A DNA stretch of 64,000 bases. Origin: Delphinapterus leucas (Eukaryota; Chordata; Mammalia; Artiodactyla; Monodontidae). The translations under genes were made by a program, and so were the position numbers. Below the pieces are notes generated by a model. That model had not been told where the DNA came from, made no database searches, and was given only the letters and a program-made list of their open reading frames with translations. Where the stretch lies: contig NW_022098036.1 in assembly GCF_002288925.2 (NCBI RefSeq), positions 37,472,767-37,536,766 on the forward strand, read 5' to 3'. Shown here piece by piece: positions 34,348-46,400 of this stretch (its first letter is position 1; each line of letters begins with the position of its first letter).

Positions 34348-36829
34348 TACAAAGGTCAGCAGGAGGAGGGGAAAGAGAAAGGGAAAGAGGGACACAGGAA
34401 AGGAGGGAGGAAGAAAAGGATGGAGGGAAGTTAATCAGCAATGTTATATTAAGAACCTGGATACACGAGGCTTCCACAGCCAGCTCTGTGGACAAATCAG
34501 AATCTCTAAAAACATGCCATCCTAAATCACCCAAATAGACACCTAGACTTTCCCTGATTATATCTCCCCACCACTTGAATTCCTCCGGGATGCCAGGCAC
34601 TCTGGTAAGGATTTTATTTACATTTCTCATTGACTCCTCATAGCAACCCTGTAAGGTGGTATTATACCTACTTTTGATGAGAAAGCTGGAAACTAACACT
34701 CAAAATGATTTAAAGTTTTCTTTCTTAGAATGAAGCAGAATGGAAAATTAAACACAAAAATACCAACCACATAAACCTCCACCATAACTTGAACATGATC
34801 TGTCTACAAAAGACTTAGATAAAAAGCAAGAGTCAGCATGATTCTCCCTAAAGAGCCAAATAATAGGAAATATTTTGAGAGGACCTTCAAGATGGCAGAG
34901 GAGTAAGACGCGGAGATCACCTACCTCCTCAAAAATACATCAGAAATACATCTACATGTGGAACAACTCCTACAGAACACCTACTGAACGCTGGCAGAAG
35001 ACCTCAGACCTCCCAAAAGGCAAGAAACTCCCCACGTACCTGGATAGAGCAAAAGTAAAAAGAAAAAACAGACAAAAGAATAGGGACGGGACCTGCATCA
35101 GTGGGAGGGAGCTGTGAAGGAGGAAAGGTTTCCACACACTAGGAAGCCCCTTCGCAGGCGGAGACTAAGGGTGGCGGAGAGGGGGAGCTTCGAGGCTGTG
35201 GAGGAGAGCAAAGCAACAGGGGTGCGGAGGGCAAAGCAGAGAGATTCCCACACAGAGGAGTGGTGCCGACCAGCACTCACCAGCCCAAGAGGCTTGTCTG
35301 CTCACCCGCCAGGGCGGGCGGGGGCTAGAAGCTGAGGCTCCGGCTTTGGAGGTTGGATCACAGGGAGAGGACTGGGGTTGGCTGCGTGAACACAGCCTGA
35401 AGGGGGCTAGTGAGCCACAGCTAGCCGGGAGGGAGTCTGGGAAAAAGTCTGGAGCTGCCAGAGAGGCAAGAGACCATTGTTTTGGGGTGCCGAAGAGAGG
35501 GGAATCAGAGCACTGCCTAAACGAGCTCCAGAGACAGGCGCGAGCCGCGGCTATCAGCACGGACCCCAGAGACGGGCGTGAAACGCTAAGGCTGCTGCTG
35601 CCGCCACCAAGAAGCCTGTGTGCAGCCACAGGTCACTATCCACACATCCCCTCCCAGGAGCCTGTGCAGCCCACCACTGCCAGGGTCCCGTGATCCAGGG
35701 ACAACTTCGCCGGTAGAATACACAGCACACCTCAGGCTGGCGCAATGTCACACCAGCTTCTGCCGGTGCGGCAGGCTCGCCCCACATTCTGTACTCCTTC
35801 CTCCCCTAGACCTGAGTGAGCCAGAGCCCTCTAATCAGCAGCTCCTTTAACCCCGTCATGTCTGGGCAGGAACAGACGCCCTCAGGTGACCTACACGCAG
35901 AGACGGGTCCAAATCCAAACCTGAACCCCAGGAGCTGTGCAAACAAAGAAGAGAAAGGGAAATCTCTCCCAGCAGCCTCAGAAGCAACGGATTAAATCTC
36001 CACAATCAACGTTATGTACCCTGCATCTGTGGAAAACCTGAATAGACAACAAATCATCCCAAAATTGAGGCAGTGGACTTTGGGAGCAACTGTAGACTTG
36101 GGGTTTGCTGTATGTGACTGACTGGTTTCTGATTTATATGGTTATCCTAGTTTAGTTTTTAGCACTTGTTATCACTCGTGGATTTCTTTATTGGTTTGGT
36201 TGCTCTCTTCTTTTTTTTAACTACTTTTTTAAATTGTTTTATTTTAATAATTTTTTTTATTTTTTTATATTTTTATTTTAATAACTTTATTTTATTTTTC
36301 TTTCTTTTATTTCTCCCTTTTCTTCTGAGCTGTGTGGCTGACAGGGTCTTGGTGCTCCGGCCAGGTGTCAGGCCTGAGCCTTGGAGGTGAGAGAGCCGAG
36401 TTCAGGACACCGGACCACCAGAGACCTCCTGGCCCCATGTAATTATCAATCGGTGAGAGCTCTCCCAGAGATCTCCGTCTCAACACTAAGACCCAGCTCC
36501 ACTCAATGACCAGCGAGCTCCAGTGCTGGACACCCCATGCCAAACAACTAGCAAGATAGTAACACAACCCCACCCATTAGCAGAGAGGCTGCCTAAAATC
36601 ATAATAAGGTCACAGACACCCCAAAACACACCACCAGATGTGGTCCTGCCCACCAGAAAGACAAGATCCAGCCTCATCCACCAGAACACAGGAGCCAGTC
36701 CCCTCTACCAGGAAGCCTACACAACCCACTGAACCAACCTTACCCACTGGGGGCACACACCAAAAACAACGGGAACTGCGAACCTGAAACATGCGAAAAG
36801 GAGACCCCAAACACAGTAAGTTAAGCAAA

Positions 36830-37711
36830 ATGAGAAGACAGAGAAATATGCAGCAGCTGAAGGAGCAAGGTAAAAGCCCACCAGACCAAACAAATGAAGA
36901 GGAAATAGGCAGTCTACCTGAAAAAGAATTCAGAGTAATGACAGTAAAGATGATCCAAAATCTTGGAAAACAAGACAAAAAGACAACACTCAGAATGGGA
37001 GAAAATATTTGCAAACGAAGCAACTGACAAAGGATTAATCTCCAAAATATACAAGCAGCTCATGTGCTGAATATCAAAAAAACAAACAACCCAATCCAAA
37101 AATGGGCAGAAGACCTAAACAGACATTTCTCCAAAGAAGATAGACAGATGGCCAACAAACACATGAAAGGATGCTCAACATCACTAATCATTAGAGAAAT
37201 GCAAATCAAAACTACAATGAGGTATCACCTCACACCAGTCAGAATGGCCACCATCAAAACATCTACAAACAGTAAATGCTGGAGAGACTGTGGAGAAAAG
37301 GGAACCCTCTTGCACTTTTGGTAGGAATGTAAATTGATACAGCCACTATGGAGACCAGTATGGAGGTTCCTTAAAAAACTAAAAATAGAACTACCATATG
37401 ATCCAGGAATCCCACTACTGGGCATATACCCTGAGGAAAACATAATGTAAAAAGAGTCATGTACCACAATGTTCACTGCAGCTCTATTTACAATAGCCAG
37501 GACGTGGAAGCAACTTAACTGTCCATTGACAGATGAATGGATAAAGAAGATGTGGCACATATATATAATGGAATATTACTCAGCCATAAAAAGAAACGAA
37601 ATTGAGTTATTTGTAGTGAGGTGGATGGACCTAGAGTCTGTCATACAGAGTGAAGTAAGTCAGAAAGAGAAACACAAATACTGTATGTTAACACATATAT
37701 ATGGAATCTAA
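36830..37711 (+). pseudogene. L1-2 ORF1-ORF2 remnant joined by internal deletion
   Basis: ORF1 starts at ATG 36830 (MRRQRNMQQLKEQGK) and is open to IQNLG. It then crosses the deletion junction (about 36966-36980) and runs out of frame to a stop at 37027. The ORF2 tail resumes with the HFSKEDRQ block and GTLLH. It loses one Trp codon to TAG in the C-terminal cysteine-rich motif (about 37320) and ends normally at 37709-37711 (LTHIYGI). No functional product is expected. Confidence 0.9.
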
Positions 37712-37724
37712 AAAAAAAAAAAAG

Positions 37725-37824
37725 NNNNNNNNNNNNNNNNNNNNNNNNNNNNNNNNNNNNNNNNNNNNNNNNNNNNNNNNNNNNNNNNNNNNNNNNNNNN
37801 NNNNNNNNNNNNNNNNNNNNNNNN
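37725..37824. other. Assembly gap of 100 N in an A homopolymer
   Basis: The gap is preceded by 14 A and G, and followed by 13 A and G. Other L1 copies have only an A-run followed by TGGTTCTGAAG at this place. Little real sequence is likely missing. Confidence 0.97.
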
Positions 37825-38209
37825 AAAAAAAAAAAAAGTGGTTCTGATGAACCTGGGGGCATGACAGAAATAAAGACACAGACGTAAAGACAGACTTCAG
37901 GACACGCGGAGTGGGAAGGGTAAGCTAGAACAGAGTGAGAGAGTGGCATTGACATATACACACTACTAAATGTAAAATAGATAGCTAGTGGGAAGCAGCC
38001 ACATAGCACAGGGAGATCAGCTCAGTGCTCTGTGAGACCTAGAGGGGTGGGATAGGGAGGGAGGGAGGAAGATGCAAGAGGGAGGGGATATGGGGATATA
38101 TGTATACATATAGCTGATTCACTTTGTTATACAGCAGCAACTAACACAACAATGTAAAGCACTTATACTCCAATAAAGATGTCAAATAAAAAGAAAAAGG
38201 AAATATTTT

Positions 38210-38395
38210 AAGCCTTGTGGATCATTTGATCTGCAACTATTCAACACTGCCATTGTATCACCAAAGCAGCCATAGACAACATGTAAATGAATGAGCATGG
38301 CTATGTTCCAATAAAACTTTATTTACAAATACAGGCAGGACTTAGTCCACAGGTCATAGTTTGCCAACGCTGATTTAGAAAATAAGCTTTTCCAT
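38210..38395 (+). mobile_element. Non-autonomous hAT-type DNA transposon remnant
   Basis: ATTTGATCTGCAACTATTCA, AGCAGCCATAGACAACATG, TGTTCCAATAAAACTTTATT and CATAGTTTGCCAACGCTG are in the order of a widespread mammalian hAT-type element. L1-2 inserted at or next to its edge. Confidence 0.6.
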
Positions 38396-38805
38396 GACAA
38401 AGTTATTCAATCACCCAACAATGTAATTTTTGTAAAGCCAAGAGCAGACAGAACACAATCATCTCTTACCTCAGTAAAGATCTACTTCCTCATCCTTAAT
38501 TGGCTAGTTTTCAAAAATAATAAAGAGCACACTTTTCAGGCTGTTTCACTGGAACTAAGTTAGCATGCCTTGCTTTAATTTTATATATTGTGAATAAAAT
38601 CAGTGTCCATTAAGTAGAAACACCAAACCCTGTATTAATTAAAGAATACTGTACTTTGATTTGGCACAGCTACTGACTGATAAAATTACCACAATTACAA
38701 AAGCAACCTACCCATATTTTCAAGTCTAGAATTCAGTAATGTTCAAAAGATGCCAAATAAACCTCATTTGTTTTTCATATTTTACTCCATTGTTTTTAAA
38801 TCGGC
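38396..38805. other. Intron, nothing recognised
   Basis: AT-rich unique sequence. Confidence 0.4.
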
Positions 38806-39017
38806 TATTTTTTTTTTTTTTTTTAGCGGTACGCGGGCCTCTCACCGCTGTGGCCTCTACCACTGCGGAGCACAGGCTCCGGATGCGCAGGCCCAGCGGC
38901 CATGGCTCACGGGCCCAGCCGCTCCGCGGCATGTGGGATCTTCCCGGACCAGGGCACGAACCCGTGGCCCCTGCATCGGCAGACGGACTCCCAACCACTG
39001 CGCCACCAGAGAAGCCC
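38806..39017 (-). mobile_element. CHR SINE, short form, antisense
   Basis: T run at 38808-38824, then the reverse complement of the SINE body, ending GCGCCACCAGAGAAGCCC. GGCTATTTT / GGCTCCTATTTT flank it imperfectly. Confidence 0.94.
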
Positions 39018-39792
39018 ATAGGCTCCTATTTTAAGTGTATAAACAGTTTCTCAATTTAAACTTTCAAACACTTTTATATTGTAGGAAAATAAATGAGCGA
39101 GGTAGAGGCTATAAATAAACATATGCAGCTGGGTGTCCAACTAAGTTTTGTGAATCCTTTCCAACTTATTTCACCTAAAATAATTATATTTAGTCAAGAA
39201 AACTCCAATCAGGGTTTTCCTTATCATTAATTTCAGCCAGGCCCAAAAGAATAATCACCACAAAAGCCTCACCAAATACACAACAGATAAAGAAAATGAT
39301 TATTAGCAAATATAACTATACATGTACTATTGTAAAGTAGGATTGCCATCTTTAATGTCACCATAAACTTAACCTAATGTGTTGGTACGCTTTTTTCTGA
39401 CTCTCCTGCAGTATGCAAAGTCTAACAGATGACAAAAACAAGACAGATCAAACCCCAACACACTAGATTTTCGGATTTGTTTCTTTATAATTCATAATAC
39501 CCTGTGAGACCTGTAAAAGGTGGCAGAATTATTCAGAGTGATTATACTGTTTCATTACCACTGCATGAAAGCTGCAATTTGAGAGCCTACAAGTCCTATT
39601 TTTTGTGTGTTGGATTTCAAAGGCACTGACAAGAGTTTTGATACTGCTTTGTTCTTCCAACAGAATATACACTAAAGAAGATTGTAAAGCTTCATGATGT
39701 TCTTTTTATCCATGTCATGTGCTAATAGAACCCATCAAAACAACGTCTTAGAGTGGCCCACCCCAACGTTTGTAAGTAAACATTCATTTAAG
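39018..39792. other. Intron, nothing recognised
   Basis: Unique-looking AT-rich sequence; no exon found although earlier NUBPL exons would lie in this direction. Confidence 0.4.
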
Positions 39793-39802
39793 ATTAAGAC
39801 CT

Positions 39803-41761
39803 GGATCTGGGGGGAAGATGTCGGAAGAGTACGAGGCGGAGATCACCTTCCTCCCCACAGATACATCAGAAATACATCTACATGTGGAACAACTACAGAA
39901 CACCTACTGAACGCTGGCAGAAGACCTCAGACCTCACAAAAGGCAAGAAACTCCCCACATACCTGCGTAAGGCAAAAGAAAAAAGAATAAACAGAGACGA
40001 ATAGGGATGGGACCTGCACCAGTGGGAGGGAGCCGTGAAGGAGAAAAGGTTTCCACACACTAGAAGCCCCTTTGCGGGCGGAGACTGTGGGTGGCGGAGA
40101 GGGGGAGCTTCAGGACCGCGGAGGAGAGCACAGCAACAGGGGTGCAGAGGGCAAAGCAGAGAGATTTCCGCACAGAGGAGCGGTGCCGACCAGCACTCAC
40201 CAGCCCGAGGGGCTTGTCTGCTCACCCGCAGGGGAGGGCGGGGGCTGGGAGCTGAGGCTCGGGCTTCAGTCGGAGCGCCGGGGGAGGACTGGCGGCGTGA
40301 ACACAGCCTGAAGGGGTTAGTGCACCACGGCTAGCCGGGAGGGAATCCGGGGAAAAGTCTGGACCTGCCGAAGAGGCAAGGCACTTTTTCTTCCCTCTTT
40401 GTTTCCGGGTGCTCGAGGAGAGGAGATTAAGAGCGCTGCTTAAACGAGCTCCAGAGACCGGCGCGAGCTGCGGCTATCAACGCGGAATCCAGAGACAGGC
40501 ATGGGGCGCTAAGGCTGCTGCTGCCGCCACCAAGAAGCCTGTGTGCGAGCACGGTCACTCTCCACACCTCCCTCCAGGGAGACTGTGCAGCCCGCCACTG
40601 CGAGGGTCCCGGGATCCAGGGATAACTTCCCCAGGAGAACGCACGGCGCACCTCAGGCTGGTGCAACGTCACACCGGCCTCTGCCACTGCAGGCTTGCCC
40701 CGCACAACGTGCCCTTCCCTCCCCCCAGCCTGAGTGAGCCGGGGCCCCCAAATCAGTGGCTCCTTTAACCCCGGCCTGTCTGAGCAAAGAACAGACGCCT
40801 TCCAGCGACCTACACACGGAGGCGGGGCCAAATCCAAAGCTAAAACCCGGGAGCTGTGCGAACAAAGAAGAGAAAGGGAAATCTCTCCCAGCAGCCTCAG
40901 GAGCAGCGGATTAAATCTCCACAATCAACCTGATGTACCCTGCATCTGTGGAAAACCTGAATAGACAATGAATCATCCCAAATTGAGGAGGTGGACTTTG
41001 AGAGCAAGATTTATTATTTTTTCCCCTTTTCCTCTTTTTGTGAGTATGTATGTGTATGCTTCTGTGTGAGATTTTGTCTGTATAGCTTTGCTTTCACCAT
41101 TTGTCCTAGGGTTCTATCCATCCGTTCTGTTTTTTTACTTTTTAAAAAAATGTTTTTCTTAATAATTATTTTTTAATAACTTTATTTTATTTTACCTTAC
41201 TTTATTTTCTTTTATCCTCTTTCTTTCTACTTTTTCTCCCTTTTATTCTGAGCCGTGTGGATGAAAGGCTCTGGATGAAAGGCTCTTGGTGCTGCAGCCA
41301 GGAGTCAGTGCTGTGCCTCTGAGGTGGGAGAGCCAAGTTCAGGACACTGGTCCACAAGAGACCTCCCAACTCCACATAATATCAAACGGTGAAAATCTCA
41401 CAGAGATCTCCATCTCGACACCAACACCCAGCTTCTCTCGACGACCAGCAAGCTACACTGCTGGACACCTTATGCCAAACAACTAGCAAGACAGGAACAC
41501 AACCCCACCCATTAGCAGAGAGGCTGCCTAAAATCATAAGTCCACAGACACCCCAAAACACGCCACCAGACATGGACCTGCCCACCAGAAAGACAAGATC
41601 CAGCCTCATCCACCAGCACACAGGCACTAGTCCCCTCCACCAGGAAGCATACACAACCCACTGAACCAACTTTAGCCACTGGGGACAGACACCAAAAACA
41701 ACGGGAACTACGAACCTGCAGCCTGCGTAAAGGAGACCCCAAACACAGTAAGATAAGCAAA
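39803..41761 (+). promoter_or_regulatory. L1-3 5'UTR (internal promoter region, decayed)
   Basis: About 1.96 kb, GC-rich in the first kilobase and T-rich at about 41010-41250, followed by an A- and C-rich leader to ORF1. L1 5'UTRs carry an internal polymerase II promoter. The YY1-like CAAGATGGC of L1-2 reads GAAGATGTC here (39814-39822), so initiation at the exact 5' end is probably impaired. Confidence 0.7.
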
Positions 41762-42654
41762 ATGAGAAGACAGAAAAACACACAGCAGATGAAGGAGCAA
41801 GATAAAAACCCACCAGACCTAACAAATGAAGAGGAAATAGGCAGTCTACCTGAAAAAGAATTCAGAATAATGGTAGTAAACATGATCCAAAATCTTGGAA
41901 ACAGAATAGACAAAATGCAAGAAACAGTTAACAAGGACCTAGAAGAAATAAAGATGAAACAAGCAACGATGAACAACACAATAAATGAAATTAAAAATAC
42001 TCTAGAAGGGATCAATAGCAGAATAACTGAGGCAGAAGAACGGACAACTGACCTGGAAGATAAAATAGTGAAAATAACTACTGCAAAGCAGAATAAAGAA
42101 AATAGAAGGAAAAGAACTGAGGACAGTCTCAGAGACCTCTGGGACAACATTAAACGCACCAACATTTGAATTATAGGGGTCCCAGAAGAAGAGGAGAAAA
42201 AGAAAGGGACTGAGAAAATATTTGAAGAGATTATAGTTGAAAAATTCCCTAATATGGGAAAGGAAATAGTTAATCAAGTCCAGGAAGCACAGAGAGTCCC
42301 ATGCAGGATAAATCCATGGAGAAACATGCCAAGACATGTATTAATCAAATTATCAAAAATTAAATACAAAGAAAAAATATTAAAAGCAGCAAGGAAAAAA
42401 CAACAAATCACATACAAGGGAATCCCCATAAGGTTAACAGCTGATCTTTCAGCAGAAACTCTGCAAGCCAGAAGGGAGTGGCAGGACATATTTAAAGTGA
42501 TAAAAGGGAAAAACCTACAACCAAGATTACTCTACCCAGCAAGTATCTCATTCACATTCGACAGAGAAATTAAAGCTTTATACACAAGCAAAAGCTAAGA
42601 GAATGCAGCACCACCAAATAAGCTGTACAACAAATGCTAAAGGAACTTCTCTAG
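41762..42654 (+). pseudogene. L1-3 ORF1 (RNA-binding coiled-coil protein), two lesions
   Basis: ORF1p is the trimeric RNA-binding chaperone of the L1 particle. The start is ATG 41762 (MRRQKNTQQMKEQ). A long heptad-like, charged coiled-coil segment follows (about residues 35-120), then the RNA-recognition and C-terminal domains (LSKIKYKEKILKAARKKQ, LTADLSAETLQARREW). One in-frame TGA at 42167-42169 interrupts it after DNIKRTNI. The frame is otherwise open to 42598, where loss of one A near 42571 shifts it before the usual QMLKELL end (stop in the ancestral frame at 42652). Confidence 0.9.
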
Positions 42655-44104
42655 GCAGGAAACACAAGAGAAGGAAAATACCTACTATAACAAACCCTAA
42701 ACAATTAAGAAAATGGTCATAGGAACATACATATCGATAATTACCTTAAATGTAAATGGATTAAATGCTCCCACCAAAAGACACAGACTGGCTGAATGGA
42801 TACAAAAACAAGGCCTGTATATATGCTGTCTACAAGAGACCAACTTCAGACCTAGGGACACATACAGACTGAAAGTGAGGGGATGCAAAAGGATATTCCA
42901 TGCAAATGGAAATCAAAAGAAAGCTGGAGGAGAAATTCTCGTATCAGACAAAAAAGACCTCAAAGACTATTACAAGAGACAAAGAAGAACACTATGTAAT
43001 GATCAAGGGACAATCCAAGAAGAAGATATAAGAATTGGAAATATTTATGCACCCAACATAGGAGAACCTCTATACATAAGGCAAATGCTAACCACCATAA
43101 ACGGAGAAATTGACAGTAACACAAACGTACTAGGGGACTTTAACACCCCACTTTCACCAATGGAAAGATCATCCAAAATGAAAATAAATAAGGAAACACA
43201 AGCCTTAAATGATACATTAAACAAGATGGACTTAATTGATATTTATAGGACATTCCATCCAAAAACAACAGAATACACATTTTTCTCAAGTGCTCATGGA
43301 ACATTCTCCAGGATAGATCATATCTTGGGTCACAAATCAAGCCTTGGTAAATTTAAGAAAACTGAAATCATATCAAGCATCTTTTCCAACCACAATGCTA
43401 TGAGACTAGATATCAATTACAGGAAAAGATCTGTAAAAATTACAAACACATGGAGGCTGAATAATACACTACTTAATAACGAAGTGGTCACTGAAGAAAT
43501 CAAAGAGGAAATCAAAAAATACCTAAAAACAAATGAAAATGGAGACAGGATGACCCAAAACCTATGGGATGCAGCGAAAGCAGTTCTAAGATGGAAGTTT
43601 ATAGCAATACAATCCTACCTTAAGAAACAGGAAACATCTCAAATAAACAACCTAACCTTGCACCTAAAGCAATTAGAGAAAGAAGAACAAAAAAAAACCA
43701 AAGCTAGCAGAAGGGAAGAAATCATAAAGATGAGATCAGAAATAAATGAAAAAGAAATGAAGGAAACAATAGCAAAGATCAATAAAACTAAAAGCTGGTT
43801 CTTTGAGAAGACAAACAAAATTGATAAACCACTAGCCAGACTCATCAAGAAAAAAAGGCAGAAGACTCAAATCAACAGAATTAGAAATGAAAAAGGAGAA
43901 GTAACAACTGACACAGCAGAAATACAAAAGATCATGAGAGATTACTACAAGCAACTCTATGCCAATAAAATGGACAACCTAGAAGAAATGGACCAATTCT
44001 CAGAAATGCACAATCTGCCAAGCGTGAATCAGGAAGAAATAGAAAACATGAACAGACCAACCACAAGCACTGAAATTGAAACTGTGATTAAAAATCTGCC
44101 AACA

Positions 44105-44312
44105 GGGCTTCCCTGGTGGCGCAGTGGTTAAGAGTCCGCCTGCCAATGTAGGGGACACGGGTTCATGCCCCGGTCCAGGAGGATCCCACATGCCACGGAG
44201 CACCTGGGCCTGTGAGCCATGGCCGCTGAGCCTGCGCGTCCGGAGCCTGTGCTCCGCAACGGGAGAGGCCACAACAGTGAGAGGCCTGCGTACTGCAAAA
44301 AAAAAAAAAAAA
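44105..44312 (+). mobile_element. CHR SINE 1 in L1-3 ORF2
   Basis: GGGCTTCCCTGGTGGCGCAG head and an A tail. The target duplication is TTAAAAATCTGCCAACA (44088-44104) and TTAAAATCTTCCAACA (44319-44334). A few extra bases (TTGCTC) lie between the tail and the second copy. Confidence 0.95.
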
Positions 44313-44990
44313 TTGCTCTTAAAATCTTCCAACAAACAAAAGCCCAGGACCAGATGGCTTCATAGGCGAATTCTATAAAACATTTAGAGAACAGCTAACA
44401 CCTGTCCTTCTCAAACTCTTCCAAAAAATAGCAGAGGGAGGAAAACTCATTCTACGAGGCCACCATCACCCTGATACCAAAACCAGACAAGGATGTCACA
44501 AGGAAAGAGAGCTACAGGCCAATATCACTGATGAACATAGATGCAAAAATCCTCAGCAAAATACTAGCAAACAGAATCCAACAGCATATTAAATCGATCA
44601 TACACCATGATCAAGTGGGGTTTATGCCAGGAATGCAAGGATTCTTCAATATATGCAAATCAATCAATGTGATACACTGTATTAACAAATTGAAGGAGAA
44701 AAACCATATGGTCATCTCAATAGATGCAGAGAAAGCTTTTGACAAAATTCAACACCATTTATGATAAAAACCCTCCAGAAAGTAGGCATAGAGGGAACTT
44801 TCCTCAACATAATAAAGGCCATATATGACAAACCCACAGCCAACATCGTCCTCAATGGCAAAAAACTGAAAGCATTTCCACTAAGATCAGGAACAAGACA
44901 AGGTTGCCCACTCTCACCACTGTTATGCAACATAGTTTTGGAAGTCTTAGCTACAGCAATCAGAGAAGAAAAGAAAATAAAAGGAATCCA

Positions 44991-45200
44991 GGGCTTCCCT
45001 GGTGGCACAGTGGTTGAGAGTCCACCTGCCGATGCAGGGGACATGGGTTCATGCCCTGGTCCGGGAAGACCCCACATGCCACGGAGCGGCTGGGCCCATG
45101 AGCCATGGCCACTGAGCTTGCGCATCCGGAGCCTGTGCTCCGCGACGGGAGAGGCTACAACAGTGAGAGGCCCGCGTCCCGCAAAAAAAAAAAAAAAAAA
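44991..45200 (+). mobile_element. CHR SINE 2 in L1-3 ORF2
   Basis: Head, body and an 18-base A tail are complete. AAAGGAATCCA before and AAAGGGATCCAA after are the duplicated target. Confidence 0.95.
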
Positions 45201-46170
45201 GGGATCCAAATCGGAAAAGAAGAAGTAAAGCTGTCAGTGTTCACAGATGACATGATACTATACATAGAGAATCCTAAAGATGCTACCAGAAAACTACTAG
45301 AGCTAATCAATGAATTTGGTAAAGTAGCAGGATACAAACAATGCACAGAAATCTCTGGCATTCCTACACACTAATGATGAAAAATCTGAAAGTGAAATCA
45401 AGAAAACACTCTCATTTACCATTGCAATAAAAGGAATAAAATATCTAGGAATAAACCTACCTACGGAGACAAAACACCTGTATGCAGAAAATTATAAGAC
45501 ACTGATGAAAGAAATTAAAGATGATACAAATAGATGGAGAGATATACCATGTTCTTGGATTGGAAGAATCAACATTGTGAAAATGACTCTACTACCCAAA
45601 GCAATCTACAGATTCGCTGCAATCCCTATCAAACTACCAATGCCATTTTTCACAGAACTAGAACAAAAAATTTCACAATTTGTATGGAAACACAAAAGAC
45701 CCCGAATAGCCAAAGCAATCTTGAGAACGAAAAACAGAGCTGGAGGAATCAGGCTGACTTCAGACTATACTACAAAGCTACAGTAATCAAGACAGTATGG
45801 TACTGGCACAAAAACAGAAATATAGATCAATGGAACAGGATAGAAAGCCCAGAGATAAACCCACGCACATATGGTCACCTTATCTTTGATAAAGGAGGCA
45901 GGAATGTACAGTGGAGAATGGACAGCCTCTTCAATAAGTGGGGCTAGGAAAACTGGACAGGTACATGTAAAAGTATGAGATTAGATCACTGCCTAACACC
46001 ATACACAAAAATAAGCTCAAAATGGATTAAAGACCTAAATGTAAGGTCAGAAACTATCAAAGTCTTAGAGGAAAACATAGGCAGAACACTCTTATGACAT
46101 AAATCACAGCAAGATCCTTTTTGACCCACCTCCTAGAGAAATGGAAATAAAAACAGAAATAAACAAATGG

Positions 46171-46400
46171 GGGGCTTCCTTGGTGGCACAGTGGTTGAGA
46201 GTTCGCCTGCCGATGCAGGGGACATGGGTTTGTGCCCCGGTCTGGGGGGATCCCACATGCCGTGGAGCAGCTGGGCCCATGCGGCTGGGCCCGTGAGCCA
46301 TGGCTGCTGAGCCTGTGCGTCCGGAGCCTGTGCTCCGCAGTAGGAGAGGCCACAGCAGTGAGAGGCCCGCATACTGCAAAAAAATAAAAAATGAAAATAA
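46171..46400 (+). mobile_element. CHR SINE 3 in L1-3 ORF2, with a small internal duplication
   Basis: Complete SINE with A-rich tail. Flanks AAACAAATGGG and TAAAAAATGGG are the target duplication. About 46267-46300 carries two tandem versions of CAGCTGGGCCCATG, present once in the other copies. Confidence 0.93.

Larger units (their letters stand above)
33719..34725 (-). repeat. Inverted repeat, right arm, split by a solo LTR
   Basis: 33719-33787 and 34348-34725 together form the reverse complement of 32459-32905. The AG-rich tract at about 34360-34430 pairs with the CT-rich tract of the left arm. Spacer between arms is about 813 bp. Confidence 0.93.
34877..38197 (+). mobile_element. L1-2: internally deleted L1 with target-site duplications
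   Basis: The element begins at the L1 5' end (CTTCAAGATGGCAGAGG, containing the YY1-like CAAGATGGC at 34888-34896). It carries a 1.95-kb GC-rich 5'UTR and the first 45 codons or so of ORF1, then jumps near 36970 to the last quarter of ORF2, followed by a complete 3'UTR. AGGAAATATTTT occurs at 34865-34876 and 38198-38209. Compared with L1-3, about 3.9 kb is missing once the SINEs in L1-3 are discounted. A 100-N gap sits in the A-run at the end of ORF2. Confidence 0.94.

Noticed and set aside
34227..34538. 103-codon frame at the LTR/inverted-repeat boundary sharing DKSESLKTCHPKSP with a minus frame at 32508-32696
   Set aside because: The shared peptide is a by-product of the inverted repeat, with both frames reading the same duplicated DNA. 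No evidence of coding.
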